Assembly (NCBI RefSeq): GCF_003014755.1
Contig: NZ_PYAW01000002.1
Span: 1,054,001-1,118,000 of the forward strand
Source: Chitinophaga niastensis
GTDB lineage: Bacteria; Bacteroidota; Bacteroidia; Chitinophagales; Chitinophagaceae
Direction of reading: 5' to 3'
Length of the DNA: 64,000 bases
Numbering within the stretch: the stretch's first letter is position 1; each line of letters opens with the position of its first letter. This document shows positions 45,836 to 55,138 of the stretch, in pieces. A program made the position numbers and the translations under genes. The notes under the pieces are model-generated. The model saw nothing but the letters and a program-made list of their open reading frames with translations. It was not told where the DNA came from and did not search any database.

Positions 45836-46710
45836 TAAGACTGTAACACTTCCTTGATACTGTTATAATAATTGCCGCCAAATAACAGCATATGCACCAG
45901 TAAAGGATATAACTGACAAACACCTATCCGCTGCTGCCAACCCGGGGCCAGTGGATAGGCGTTATGATAAGCATAATAAAACCGCGTATCAAAGCCACCA
46001 AAAAGCCTTGTCATGGCCAGATCCATCTCCCTGTGCCCAAAGTACACCGCCGGATCAAAAATACTGGCTTTCCCGTTTGCACCTACAATAAAATTTCCTG
46101 ACCACAGATCACCATGCAATAAAGCTGGTGGCTCCGCCGGAAACAACTGCGGCAGCTGCCTGCAAAGTGCTTCTACCTGCTGTACCATACCCTTTTCCAC
46201 TATCTGTTTATCATAAGCCATTTTGATCAGTGGAATCAGCCGGTTGAAGGCGTAAAACACCGCCCAGCTGCTATATGGTGTATTGTACTGTTTTAAGGAA
46301 CCAATGTAATTAGGAATGGCATACCCGAAATGTTTATTTGTAACACGATGCTGACGGGCCAGTCCGGCAGCAAAATTATCCCAGAAGTCCGGCACTGCCT
46401 GCCCCTTGGTCATGAATTCCATGACCAGATAGGAGGTGCCATTCAAACTCCCGTATGCCAGGGGTTTAGGCACATGGAGGGCCTGTACAGACCGCAGTTC
46501 CTCGAGTCCGGCAAATTCCTGGGCAAACATATCAGGGTAGCGTGCAGCGTTATTCAGTTTCAGGAAATAATATCCTTCGTTGGTGGCTATACGAAAAGTT
46601 TTATTTATATCGCCACCATGCACGCTTTTTGCCTCATTAATATGTATTTTCACTTTAAATTGTTCGGAAAGCGCCGCACTCAATTGTTTTTGTAAAATTT
46701 CATCTATCAT
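45832..46710 (-). CDS. Fructosamine/ketosamine-3-kinase family protein
   Basis: 292 residues. LLHGDLWSGNF is the catalytic loop of the aminoglycoside-phosphotransferase-like fold and IFDPAVYFGHREMDLAMTRLFGGF is the family-specific metal segment. These kinases phosphorylate sugar amines on glycated proteins or metabolites, leading to deglycation. Ends overlap by 4 bp with the hybrid kinase (convergent), and the gene is divergent from DUF3810 with 14 bp between starts. Confidence 0.92.
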   Translation of the reverse strand: MIDEILQKQLSAALSEQFKVKIHINEAKSVHGGDINKTFRIATNEGYYFLKLNNAARYPDMFAQEFAGLEELRSVQALHVPKPLAYGSLNGTSYLVMEFMTKGQAVPDFWDNFAAGLARQHRVTNKHFGYAIPNYIGSLKQYNTPYSSWAVFYAFNRLIPLIKMAYDKQIVEKGMVQQVEALCRQLPQLFPAEPPALLHGDLWSGNFIVGANGKASIFDPAVYFGHREMDLAMTRLFGGFDTRFYYAYHNAYPLAPGWQQRIGVCQLYPLLVHMLLFGGNYYNSIKEVLQSY

Positions 46711-46724
46711 GTTTCGCCACTTAT

Positions 46725-47810
46725 ATGGAAACGAAAGCCCAAATTAAAAAGAAAATAGTCCGTATAGTACTAACACTTACGGCTATACTGTTGTTAAAAG
46801 GATTATTTGCCTGGAGTAACCGCTTTAGCGATTTCTACTTTCATAGGTGGTATGATTGGAGTAGTCTGGCTTTTCGACAAATAACAGGTATAGTACCATT
46901 TAGTGTTGGCGATGTAATATATACTGCCTGGATTGTTAGCGGGATATTTTATTTGTTAAAACTATGTTATAAACTCATCCGCCTGTCGTGGCAGGATGCT
47001 GGTCTGCAAGTCTTGCGGGGCATACATTTTCTGCTCAAAGTATATCTTGCCTTTCTCATTCTCTGGGGATTCAATTACGAACGTAACCCGCTTACAATAG
47101 ATACAGGTCTGGTATCAGGGCCCTATAATACGCAGCAATTATATCAGCTCTCCGATACATTGCTGCAGCTGGTAAACAAGGACAAAGCCAATACAGGCGA
47201 TACTTTGGGCGCAATGGTGGCAGATACTTCCGGGGCGCCTATGTTTCAGAAAGCGGTGGGCGCTTATGCGGTTGCGGCTAAAACCTGGCCCGCACTACGT
47301 TACAGAGGGGTGAGTGTAAAACCTGCTATGTTTGGCAATTGGCTTAACTATACCGGAACTACCGGCTACCTCAATCCATTTACCAATGAAGCACAGATAA
47401 ATACTACCGTACCTGCCGTGCTGCAGCCTTTTATTACATGTCATGAAATAGCCCACCAGCTGGGATATGCGCCGGAGGAAGATGCTAATTTTGTAGGCTA
47501 TCTCGCTGCTACCAGCATTCCGGATAGCCATTTCCGTTATGCAGCCAATTTTGATATGTTTATGTATAGCGTGCGGCAATTAGGGCACCAGGATACTACC
47601 CTCGCCAAAGCCATATGGAACAAAACGCTCCCTGGCGTGAAAGCGGATTATAAATCCATTATCACTTTTTATGAGGCATATACCGGTAAAGTAGATGATT
47701 ATTCCGCCATGCTGTACGACCGCTATCTGAAAGCTAATAAGCAGGAAAAAGGAATCCGCAGCTATAGCGAGGTAACAGGTTGGTTAATTGCTTACTTTAA
47801 AATAAAATAG
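46725..47810 (+). CDS. DUF3810 membrane metalloprotease-like protein
   Basis: 361 residues with two N-terminal hydrophobic segments (about 12-30 and 55-75) and a third near 100. TCHEIAHQLGYAPEEDANFVGYLA gives an HExxH zinc motif with a downstream Glu, as in DUF3810. Probably a membrane-anchored periplasmic peptidase; the function is untested. Its start lies 14 bp from the divergent kinase, so the promoters overlap. Confidence 0.85.
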   Translation: METKAQIKKKIVRIVLTLTAILLLKGLFAWSNRFSDFYFHRWYDWSSLAFRQITGIVPFSVGDVIYTAWIVSGIFYLLKLCYKLIRLSWQDAGLQVLRGIHFLLKVYLAFLILWGFNYERNPLTIDTGLVSGPYNTQQLYQLSDTLLQLVNKDKANTGDTLGAMVADTSGAPMFQKAVGAYAVAAKTWPALRYRGVSVKPAMFGNWLNYTGTTGYLNPFTNEAQINTTVPAVLQPFITCHEIAHQLGYAPEEDANFVGYLAATSIPDSHFRYAANFDMFMYSVRQLGHQDTTLAKAIWNKTLPGVKADYKSIITFYEAYTGKVDDYSAMLYDRYLKANKQEKGIRSYSEVTGWLIAYFKIK

Positions 47811-47811
47811 A

Positions 47812-47928
47812 GCGCTTATAAAATAAAGCGCTTAGCTTTTAGTATTTAGCTTTTAGTGCTGTTGTAAATGGACTTCTTTTGAATAACTAAATGCTAAATG
47901 CTAACAGCTAAATGCTAATAGCTCTTAC
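47812..47928. repeat. Palindromic repeat, family B copy 1 (degenerate)
   Basis: Between convergent genes. It starts with a small hairpin (AGCGCTT/AAGCGCT, 47811-47833), followed by TTAGCTTTTAG-type words and, after a spacer, their complements (CTAAATGCTAA, CAGCTAAATGC). Pairing is less perfect than in the other copies. Confidence 0.7.
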
Positions 47929-48882
47929 CTAGTTCATCATCAGTACATTCACACTCCGCTGTAAAATATTAAACGCAATCTCTGCCATCAGGTTTTCACG
48001 ATCCAGTGTGGGGTTTACTTCTGTGATCTCAAAACAACAGATCTTGCGGTGTTGCATGAATTTGGCAATAAGATCTTCTGCCTCGCGTTCGCGCAAACCG
48101 TTGCTCACCGGCGTACCGGTACCTTTTGAAATAGAGGCATCCAGGCTGTCTACATCAAAAGAAACGTAGATATACTCACAATCACTGAGATAACGGAATA
48201 CAGAGCGGGAAATGTTTTCAGGTCCCTTACGGCGTACTTCGCTGGTGGTGATCACCTTCATGCCGTAATGCTTAATGAGATGTTCTTCTTCTTTTTCAAA
48301 ATCTCTCAGGGAGATGAACACAATATCTTCCGGCAATACTTTAGGAGCTATTTTACCGATGTTTTTCAGGGCGTTCCACATTTTGGTGGTATTCTCATCC
48401 ACATCGTGCACTTTGCAGTCCATATTATCTTCTGCAATAGCGGTGGCCAAAGGCATGCCATGCATGTTCCCGGAAGGAGTGGTGTAAGGAGTGTGCAGAT
48501 CTGCGTGTGCGTCTATCCATATTACTCCCAGCTTGGATTTTGGATGTGCCATCTTCAGTCCTGCAATGGTAGCGCCGGCAGTACTGTGATCGCCGGAAAG
48601 CAGCACCGGAAACCAGTTAGCCTTTACCGTTTCACAAACACTCTTGCTGATACGCTCATACATATTGAAAGTGCCTTTAATCCTTTTGGCATAGGGCGAT
48701 TCAATAGGTTCAAACAAAAGTTTGTTCTCCGTTTCAATTGCTTCGGTGGGGAAGTGTACAAAAAAGTTGCTCATGAAGTCCAGCGCCGCAATTTTAATCG
48801 CATCTACACCTAAACTGGCGCCACGGGTTCCTGCTCCTATTTCTGATTTAACTTCTATTATTTTAATATTCTTCATAAACAC
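47929..48882 (-). CDS. Arginase/agmatinase-family enzyme
   Basis: 317 residues; the ATG at 48876 (MKNIKIIEV) is an alternative start. Binuclear manganese motifs are complete: GDHST, DAHADLHTP and SFDVDSLDAS, with the TPVSNGLREREA segment typical of arginases over agmatinases. Hydrolyses a guanidino group to urea; arginine is the likely substrate but formimidoylglutamate is not excluded. Monocistronic. Confidence 0.9.
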   Translation of the reverse strand: MFMKNIKIIEVKSEIGAGTRGASLGVDAIKIAALDFMSNFFVHFPTEAIETENKLLFEPIESPYAKRIKGTFNMYERISKSVCETVKANWFPVLLSGDHSTAGATIAGLKMAHPKSKLGVIWIDAHADLHTPYTTPSGNMHGMPLATAIAEDNMDCKVHDVDENTTKMWNALKNIGKIAPKVLPEDIVFISLRDFEKEEEHLIKHYGMKVITTSEVRRKGPENISRSVFRYLSDCEYIYVSFDVDSLDASISKGTGTPVSNGLREREAEDLIAKFMQHRKICCFEITEVNPTLDRENLMAEIAFNILQRSVNVLMMN

Positions 48883-49112
48883 GTCATTATAGGCAAGCTA
48901 CAGGATTTTATGTGAATGCCCAAAGCAGCAGACCCTGTAATGGTGAAAAAGTTGTATATAATACATAAACCAAATCCAATACAGTAGCGTTATTGTAACG
49001 ATTTATTCAATAATTTGTCTATTCTGGTGGAGAACGTTGAATTTTAGTAGCACCATTTTTTTAGGTCCTTATTTATAAATAATTTGGGGCTATTACTTTT
49101 AAAATTATAACC

Positions 49113-50252
49113 ATGGATTATCAACTTACGGAAGAGCATCTGATGATACAAAAGGCGGCACGTGATTTTGCTATCAGTGAGCTATTGCCTGGCGTAATAG
49201 AGAGGGATGAACACCAGAAATTTCCTGCAGAACAGATCAAAAAGCTGGGAGAACTGGGTTTTTTGGGAATGATGGTAAGTCCGAAGTATGGAGGGGCAGG
49301 GCTGGATACAATTTCTTATGTACTGGCAATGGAAGAGATATCTAAAATAGATGCATCCGCCTCTGTGGTGATGAGCGTAAATAATTCACTCGTTTGCTGG
49401 GGACTGGAAGCATTTGGTACAGAAGAACAAAAACAGAAATACCTGGTGCCGCTGGCATCCGGACAAGTGATAGGCGCCTTTTTGTTAAGTGAGCCGGAAG
49501 CCGGTTCAGATGCCACTTCCCAACGCACGGTGGCAGAAGATAAAGGAGATCATTACCTGGTAAACGGTACCAAAAACTGGATCACCAACGGTAACTCGGC
49601 CAGTATCTACCTGGTAATCACACAAACGCATCCGGAAAAAGGCAGTAAAGGCATCAACGCCCTGATTGTAGAAAAAAACAGCCCTGGCATTACCATAGGG
49701 GCCAAAGAAAATAAATTAGGCATTCGGGGTAGTGATACCCACAGCATCATGTTCCAGGATGTGAAAGTACCCAAGGAAAACAGGATCGGAGAAGATGGCT
49801 TCGGGTTTAAGTTTGCCATGAAAACTCTCTCCGGTGGTCGTATTGGTATTGCGTCCCAGGCATTGGGTATTGCCAGTGGCGCTTATGAGCTGGCATTGAA
49901 ATATTCCAAGCAGAGAAAAGCATTTGGAAAAGAAATATCCCAGCACCAGGCTATCCAGTTCAAACTGGCAGATATGGCTACCCGCATAGAAGCTTCCCGC
50001 TTAATGTGCCTGAAAGCCGCCTGGGAGAAGGATATGGGCATAGACTATACACTTAGTGGCTCCATGGCCAAGGTATTTGCTTCTGAAACTGCGATGTGGG
50101 TAACCACAGAAGCAGTACAGGTGCACGGTGGATACGGCTATGTAAAAGAATATCACGTAGAACGCCTTATGCGCGATGCTAAAATCACACAGATCTACGA
50201 AGGTACCTCTGAAGTACAGCGCATCGTGATCAGCAGGGCGATATTATCATAA
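49113..50252 (+). CDS. Acyl-CoA dehydrogenase
   Basis: 379 residues, the usual short-chain type length. FAD-contact motifs LSEPEAGSDA and NGTKNWITNG, and the C-terminal IYEGTSEVQRIVISRAIL with the catalytic Glu, are intact. Oxidises acyl-CoA to trans-2-enoyl-CoA, pairing functionally with an enoyl-CoA hydratase such as that at 31980. Monocistronic, followed by palindrome A copy 3. Confidence 0.95.
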   Translation: MDYQLTEEHLMIQKAARDFAISELLPGVIERDEHQKFPAEQIKKLGELGFLGMMVSPKYGGAGLDTISYVLAMEEISKIDASASVVMSVNNSLVCWGLEAFGTEEQKQKYLVPLASGQVIGAFLLSEPEAGSDATSQRTVAEDKGDHYLVNGTKNWITNGNSASIYLVITQTHPEKGSKGINALIVEKNSPGITIGAKENKLGIRGSDTHSIMFQDVKVPKENRIGEDGFGFKFAMKTLSGGRIGIASQALGIASGAYELALKYSKQRKAFGKEISQHQAIQFKLADMATRIEASRLMCLKAAWEKDMGIDYTLSGSMAKVFASETAMWVTTEAVQVHGGYGYVKEYHVERLMRDAKITQIYEGTSEVQRIVISRAILS

Positions 50253-50258
50253 TATAAG

Positions 50259-50459
50259 GCCTTCGGCCTTTGTCTTTTCTTTTCCAGGATTAGGCTGATT
50301 AGAATGATTTTTCTGATTTTATTTTTTACTTAACAGTATATGCCTCTTTATTCAGTAATGACTGATAAATCAGAGAAAGTTATCATTTAGCAAAAAATAA
50401 AATCAGAAAAATCATTCTAATCAGCCTAATCCTGGTAAAGACAAAAGCCGAAGGCTTTC
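50259..50459. repeat. Long palindrome, family A copy 3
   Basis: About 200 bp. Arms of roughly 65-70 nt (GGCCTT...TTTTTT half and its complement) surround a ~64-nt unpaired centre. It shares TTTGTCTTT, CCAGGATTAGGCTGATTA and CTGATTTTATTTTT words with the copies at 33443 and 40876. Here it lies between co-directional genes (acyl-CoA dehydrogenase and yggS). Confidence 0.88.
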
Positions 50460-50499
50460 TCCTCCGCACTAATTCGCAATTCATGGTTATCTTTGCCGG

Positions 50500-51189
50500 A
50501 TGGCAATAAACATTGACGCATATAAAGGAGTACTCGCTCAACTGTCGCCTTATCACGCAAAACTGGTAGCCGTTTCCAAAACCAAACCGGTAGCCGATAT
50601 TGAAGCGTTTTATGCAGCAGGACAGCGGATCTTCGGAGAAAATTACGTACAGGAATTAACAGATAAACAGGCTGTTTTGCCGGCAGATATTGAATGGCAT
50701 TTCATTGGTCATTTGCAATCCAATAAGGTAAAATACATTGCTCCCTTTGTACATACCATTCATGCAGTAGATAGCCTGAAATTGCTGCAGGAGATCAATA
50801 AACAGGCAGCCAAACAGCAAAGGGTCATACATTGTCTGTTACAGGTACACATAGCAGCAGAAGAAACTAAATTTGGTATGGACGAGCAGGAGTTACAGCA
50901 ACTGCTACAAACATATGCCGCTAACCCACTTGATTTTTCACAGGTACGCATTGCCGGTATGATGGGCATGGCTACCAACACCACCAACGAAATACAGGTC
51001 CGTAAAGAGTTCCACCAGCTCCGCCAATTATTCGGATCAGTTAAAACAACTTATTTTAACAAGGAAGATTATTTTAAAGAACTGTCCATCGGTATGAGCG
51101 CAGATTACACCATGGCCCTGGAAGAAGGGAGTACCATGGTACGTATTGGCAGCCTGCTGTTTGGCGAAAGGAACTATTCACAAATGTAG
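50500..51189 (+). CDS. YggS-family PLP homeostasis protein
   Basis: 229 residues. KLVAVSKTKPV contains the PLP-binding Lys, and FGENYVQEL, WHFIGHLQSNK and SIGMSADYTMALEEGSTMVRIG are diagnostic. Binds pyridoxal 5'-phosphate and balances vitamin B6 and amino-acid pools. The TlpA-like lipoprotein gene starts 4 bases after its stop, so they are probably cotranscribed. Confidence 0.94.
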   Translation: MAINIDAYKGVLAQLSPYHAKLVAVSKTKPVADIEAFYAAGQRIFGENYVQELTDKQAVLPADIEWHFIGHLQSNKVKYIAPFVHTIHAVDSLKLLQEINKQAAKQQRVIHCLLQVHIAAEETKFGMDEQELQQLLQTYAANPLDFSQVRIAGMMGMATNTTNEIQVRKEFHQLRQLFGSVKTTYFNKEDYFKELSIGMSADYTMALEEGSTMVRIGSLLFGERNYSQM

Positions 51190-51193
51190 ACTT

Positions 51194-52444
51194 ATGAAAA
51201 AACTATTGATCTATTGCCTGGCAGGCATCGGCATGGCCGCCTGCAATGCCGGCAACACTAAAAAAGACCTGGCAAATGGTGTATGGCAGGCAAAGCTGCA
51301 CCGCAAAGATGGCGCAGACATCGTTTTCAACTTTGAAGTAAAAGATACAGCCGGCAAAAAAGTGCTGTATGTATTGAATGCAACCGATAAGCTATTGGTA
51401 GATGATGTAAAGGTAACTGGTGATTCTCTTTTCATTAAAATGCCATTCTTCGATTCTGAATTCAAAGCAAAATTTGCATCAGATAGTGCAGTAGAAGGGC
51501 AGTGGATCAGGCATCTGGCAGATAAAGATGTAAGCGTTCCGTTTTCTGCAGTGGCCAATACACCAGAGCGCTTTAAGGTAAATACACCGGCTAAGGGTAA
51601 TGTTACCGGCCGCTGGGTAACGCTGTTTTCTTCTCCAAAAGAGAAAGACAAAGCGCCATCAGAAGCGATCGGCGAGTTTAAGCAGGATGGAAATGTGGTA
51701 CACGGTACCTTCTTAACCACTACCGGCGACTACCGCTTCCTGGATGGAGTAGTGGACGGCGATACGCTACGCCTCTCTACATTTGACGGCTCACATGCCT
51801 ACCTGTTCACCGCTGTTGTAAGTAAAGACTCCATTGCAAATGGCCGTTTCTATGCCGGCATTGGTGATGGCCTGGAAAACTGGACAGCCGTTAAAAATGA
51901 TACCGCAGCTTTGCCGGACGAAAGAACGATTGCTACTATGAAGCCCGGTCAGCAGCAGCTGGATTTCACCTTCCCCGACATGAACGGAAAGAAGGTTAGT
52001 ATCAAAGATGACCGCTTCAAAAACAAGGTAGTCGTGATCACACTGATGGGATCCTGGTGTCCTAACTGTATGGACGAAACCGGTTTCCTGAACGGCTGGT
52101 ACAAAAAGAACAAAGACCGTGGGGTAGAAGTAATAGGACTGGCCTATGAGCGTACAACAGATTTTGAGAAGTCTAAGAAAAGCCTGACTGGCTTCCTTCA
52201 ACGTTTCGATGTTCAGTATCCGGTGCTTATCACCGGTGTAACGCCCGCTGATCCTGAAAAAGGTGAAAAAACATTACCGCAGCTCACAGCTATCAAGGGT
52301 TTCCCTACTACTATCTTCATCGATAAAAAAGGAAATGTGAAAGAAGTACATACCGGCTTCTCCGGTCCGGGCACTGGCGGACACTATCAACAATTTCAGG
52401 CAGACTTTAACCGTCTCGTGACTGAAATGCTGGATGCAAAGTAA
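51194..52444 (+). CDS. TlpA-like thioredoxin-domain lipoprotein
   Basis: 416 residues from the ATG at 51194 (MKKLLIYCLAGIGMAAC); an earlier in-frame ATG at 51146 lies inside yggS. The lipobox Cys is residue 17. An N-terminal beta-rich domain (about 25-240) resembles those found before TlpA domains in Bacteroidota. The C-terminal TlpA/AhpC-type thioredoxin domain has WCPNC (CxxC) and the cis-Pro GFPTTIF. Likely a periplasmic thiol-disulfide reductase. Confidence 0.9.
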   Translation: MKKLLIYCLAGIGMAACNAGNTKKDLANGVWQAKLHRKDGADIVFNFEVKDTAGKKVLYVLNATDKLLVDDVKVTGDSLFIKMPFFDSEFKAKFASDSAVEGQWIRHLADKDVSVPFSAVANTPERFKVNTPAKGNVTGRWVTLFSSPKEKDKAPSEAIGEFKQDGNVVHGTFLTTTGDYRFLDGVVDGDTLRLSTFDGSHAYLFTAVVSKDSIANGRFYAGIGDGLENWTAVKNDTAALPDERTIATMKPGQQQLDFTFPDMNGKKVSIKDDRFKNKVVVITLMGSWCPNCMDETGFLNGWYKKNKDRGVEVIGLAYERTTDFEKSKKSLTGFLQRFDVQYPVLITGVTPADPEKGEKTLPQLTAIKGFPTTIFIDKKGNVKEVHTGFSGPGTGGHYQQFQADFNRLVTEMLDAK

Positions 52445-52873
52445 AATTTAATAATATATTAAAAATAACGCAGATCCTTTCTGGTATTCATTTACGAGAG
52501 AGGGTCTTACTTTTTAATAAAATTTATTATTTCATATCTTTCAAAAAGGTTTGAAAAATACCAGAATGTATTTATTTTACTGCTCCGTTTGACTTTTATA
52601 AATTCCATTATCTAATACGCTTATCTTATCCACCTGCCGGGGCAATATCAATTCTGATGTTGTCCTGGATAGCGTCTCTCTTAATTTTACATTACTTCCT
52701 CCAATCTTCTGCAGGTATTTTTTCCATTTTATACAATAACATTTCTTTAAGAATAACAGCATTATTATCCTGTTATGCAAGCTATTACTGGCCTGATATT
52801 TGGAAAATCTGAGAGGCAGGTGCGGATGAACTACGCACACGTATCATTGTTAAACCATAAAACTCCAGTAATT
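52445..52873. other. 429-bp intergenic region
   Basis: AT-rich. An 87-codon minus-strand frame (52577-52840) is open but has no recognisable family, start context or neighbour support. No repeat or strong hairpin is seen. Confidence 0.5.
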
Positions 52874-53176
52874 ATGTCTACTACCAAATTTTTAGCAGGT
52901 GCTATAGCCGGATTAACTACCGGACTAGTAATTGGTTTATTAACAGCGCCTGATAGTGGCGATAAAACCCGCAAAAAAATCAAATCCAAGACAGACGATT
53001 GGCGTCATAAAGTAAATGGATTAATAGGACGCAGCAACGAAGATTTGACAGAACTGAAAGAAGTATTTGAGCATGAAATCAGTGGGCTGGGAGATGATGT
53101 TCGCGAACGTGTACTGAAACTGATCAATAAAAGTCAGGGTACATTTAACAGGTTTAGAAGAGAAGCATTGTCATAA
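52874..53176 (+). CDS. YtxH-domain protein
   Basis: 100 residues from the ATG at 52874 (MSTTKFLAGAIAGLTTGLVIGLLTAP); the frame is open to 52775 but the extra residues do not fit the family. One N-terminal glycine-rich transmembrane helix followed by a basic amphipathic coiled region (TRKKIKSKTDDWRHK). YtxH-like proteins are small and stress-associated with unknown mechanism. Followed by palindrome B copy 2. Confidence 0.87.
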   Translation: MSTTKFLAGAIAGLTTGLVIGLLTAPDSGDKTRKKIKSKTDDWRHKVNGLIGRSNEDLTELKEVFEHEISGLGDDVRERVLKLINKSQGTFNRFRREALS

Positions 53177-53181
53177 AGTAA

Positions 53182-53292
53182 TTAGCTATTAGCTATTAGC
53201 AGTTAGCTATTAGCAAAATGCAGCGGAGATATTAACGGATGATTGTATTATCCGCTTATATCTCCGCTGCATTTTGCTAATAGCTAACTACT
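53182..53292. repeat. Palindromic repeat, family B copy 2
   Basis: A perfect 30-bp inverted repeat (53203-53232 with 53258-53287), preceded by reiterated TTAGCTA words. The stem contains AAAATGCAGCGGAGAT, shared exactly with copy 3. Located between the convergent YtxH and SRPBCC genes and overlapping the end of the latter by two bases. Confidence 0.88.
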
Positions 53293-54022
53293 AATTAAGT
53301 ATTTCCCCTGTTTCCATATAAACTTTGAATCGTTTGATATCCTTGATGATCATATTTTCAAAAGCAGGATTCAGTAACCAGGCCATTCCGGTACCTACAT
53401 AGCCTGCTGGTGGGCGATATGTAATCATTACATCTATTTCAGTGTCTCCATTAACCGTTTCCCGGAAGGTAACCCTGCATGCCGTGGCAATCGATGATCC
53501 GGGTAATGAACGCCATCCAAGCAGTTCTCCGGGTATTTCTTTTACTATTTCAGCATCCCATTCCAGGGTACCTATGCGACCAGGTCCCTTTACAATCCAG
53601 TGCGAATGAAAAGGATCCAGCTCTTCTACAGACTGTAAGTGTTTCATAAACACGGGCAGATTATTAAGCTGCCGCCAGAAATAATACACTTCTTCTTTGG
53701 GATTATTGATGATTAAAGATGTTCTTATATTCACCGCAGCAGTGTGTTTGTCGACTTTTCTTTTACCAGTAAACCCATTAATAATACAATTGCCAGAGAT
53801 ACCGCGGTAAAGTAAATAGCCAGCTCCTAATAGCTTTAAAAGGCTGCTGACAGGCTTTTTGTCCACCTGGCTAATGGCATTACCCAGTGCCCAGGCGCCG
53901 GTAAAAATAGATACAATTCTGCCTTCCGGTGTTACATTAATGATATTGGAGCTTTCATATAATGGCCCTGCTTTAGGTTGATCAGGATGGTGACCGTTTA
54001 GTTGTTGTGTTAAGGTATTCAT
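53291..54022 (-). CDS. SRPBCC (polyketide cyclase-like) membrane-associated protein
   Basis: 243 residues. Residues about 25-85 look like a DUF2892-type double hydrophobic hairpin (WALGNAIS, LLKLLGAGYLLYRGI). Residues about 95-240 form an SRPBCC ligand-binding fold (RTSLIINNPKEEVYYFWRQLNNLPVFMKHL, FRETVNGDTEIDVMITYRPPAG). Related proteins are often stress-linked in Bacteroidota and other bacteria. Function unknown. Monocistronic. Confidence 0.85.
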   Translation of the reverse strand: MNTLTQQLNGHHPDQPKAGPLYESSNIINVTPEGRIVSIFTGAWALGNAISQVDKKPVSSLLKLLGAGYLLYRGISGNCIINGFTGKRKVDKHTAAVNIRTSLIINNPKEEVYYFWRQLNNLPVFMKHLQSVEELDPFHSHWIVKGPGRIGTLEWDAEIVKEIPGELLGWRSLPGSSIATACRVTFRETVNGDTEIDVMITYRPPAGYVGTGMAWLLNPAFENMIIKDIKRFKVYMETGEILN

Positions 54023-54267
54023 ATATACAGTTTGGGGAATAAGCAGCGAAAACCCTGCACTTTTCTGAAAATGTAGTAAATGATTGATTTTTATAAAGAT
54101 AAATGTTAGGATTCCATTTATATTCCTGTGGCAGGATGGATACGGTGCGTAATTTCTTACACACTATTTGTAGGATGCCATTCATACATCAAATTGTAAA
54201 GCTATGTATAGGCATATTGTATTTCTCTCCCTGATTAACTATCTTAACCGGTTAAATAAACGAACAC

Positions 54268-55137
54268 ATGAAAAAAGTATTGACCGCGTTATTACTCCTG
54301 GCTGGCCTTCACAGTTCAGCACAAAAAGAGGTTGCCCCAAATAAATGGCTGAAACTCTTTAATGGTAAAAATCTCAAAGGCTGGGATGTCAAAATAACCG
54401 GGCATGAGCTGAATGATAATTTTGGTAATACCTTCCGTGTAGACAGTGGCATGCTGAAAGTTAGCTATGATCATTACGATGAATTCAAGGAACAATTCGG
54501 GCATATCTTCTATAAAAAGAATTTCTCCGCGTATCTCGTGGTAGTGGAATACAAATTTACCGGCGACCAGGTGAAAGGCGGCCCGGGATGGGCTTATCGC
54601 AATAGCGGTGTAATGTTGCACGGGCAAACAGCAGCCAGTATGACCAAAGACCAGGACTTCCCCATTTCACTGGAAGACCAGTTACTGGGTGGTAACGGCA
54701 AGGACGACCGCAGTACTTCCAATCTCTGTACACCCGGCACCAACGTGGTGATGCACGATAAATTAATCACAGATCATTGTATCAGCTCCACTTCCAAAAC
54801 TTTTCACGGCGATGTATGGGTACATGCAGAAGCCCTGGTACTGCGTGATTCCGTAATTAAATATATAGTAGATAAAGACACCGTGCTGGTATTTGAAAAA
54901 CCACAGATTGGTGGCGGCAACGTATCTCATGCTGATCCGGCAGTGAAACAGGATGGAAAATTATTATCATCAGGATCTATTTCGCTGCAGAGCGAAAGTC
55001 ACCCGGTGGCCTTCAGAAAGGTAGAACTCTTCGATTTATCTCCATATATCAATGATCCCGTGAAGTTGAATAAAATTTTGCTGCTGCTGCAAAAACGTGA
55101 CTCCTTTGGGCTACCTTTGGCCCCTCGAAAAAAATAG
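54268..55137 (+). CDS. DUF1080 (3-keto-disaccharide hydrolase-type) exported protein
   Basis: 289 residues with a signal peptide ending near HSSAQ. KWLKLFNGKNLKGWDVKITGH is the hallmark opening of DUF1080, followed by a concanavalin-like beta-sandwich (YKFTGDQVKGGPGWAYRNSGVMLHG). Some members hydrolyse 3-keto-glycosides; the activity here is untested. The next gene starts one base after its stop, implying one transcript. Confidence 0.9.
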   Translation: MKKVLTALLLLAGLHSSAQKEVAPNKWLKLFNGKNLKGWDVKITGHELNDNFGNTFRVDSGMLKVSYDHYDEFKEQFGHIFYKKNFSAYLVVVEYKFTGDQVKGGPGWAYRNSGVMLHGQTAASMTKDQDFPISLEDQLLGGNGKDDRSTSNLCTPGTNVVMHDKLITDHCISSTSKTFHGDVWVHAEALVLRDSVIKYIVDKDTVLVFEKPQIGGGNVSHADPAVKQDGKLLSSGSISLQSESHPVAFRKVELFDLSPYINDPVKLNKILLLLQKRDSFGLPLAPRKK

Positions 55138-55138
55138 C

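Noticed and set aside
50488..50495. TATCTTTG as a promoter box for yggS
   Set aside because: It ends 4 bp before the start codon, which would place transcription start inside the gene, and no TTG lies at the right distance.
52577..52840. 87-codon minus-strand frame in the gap before the YtxH gene
   Set aside because: No recognisable family or promoter; it overlaps the leader of the YtxH gene. Could be a remnant, but support is too weak.
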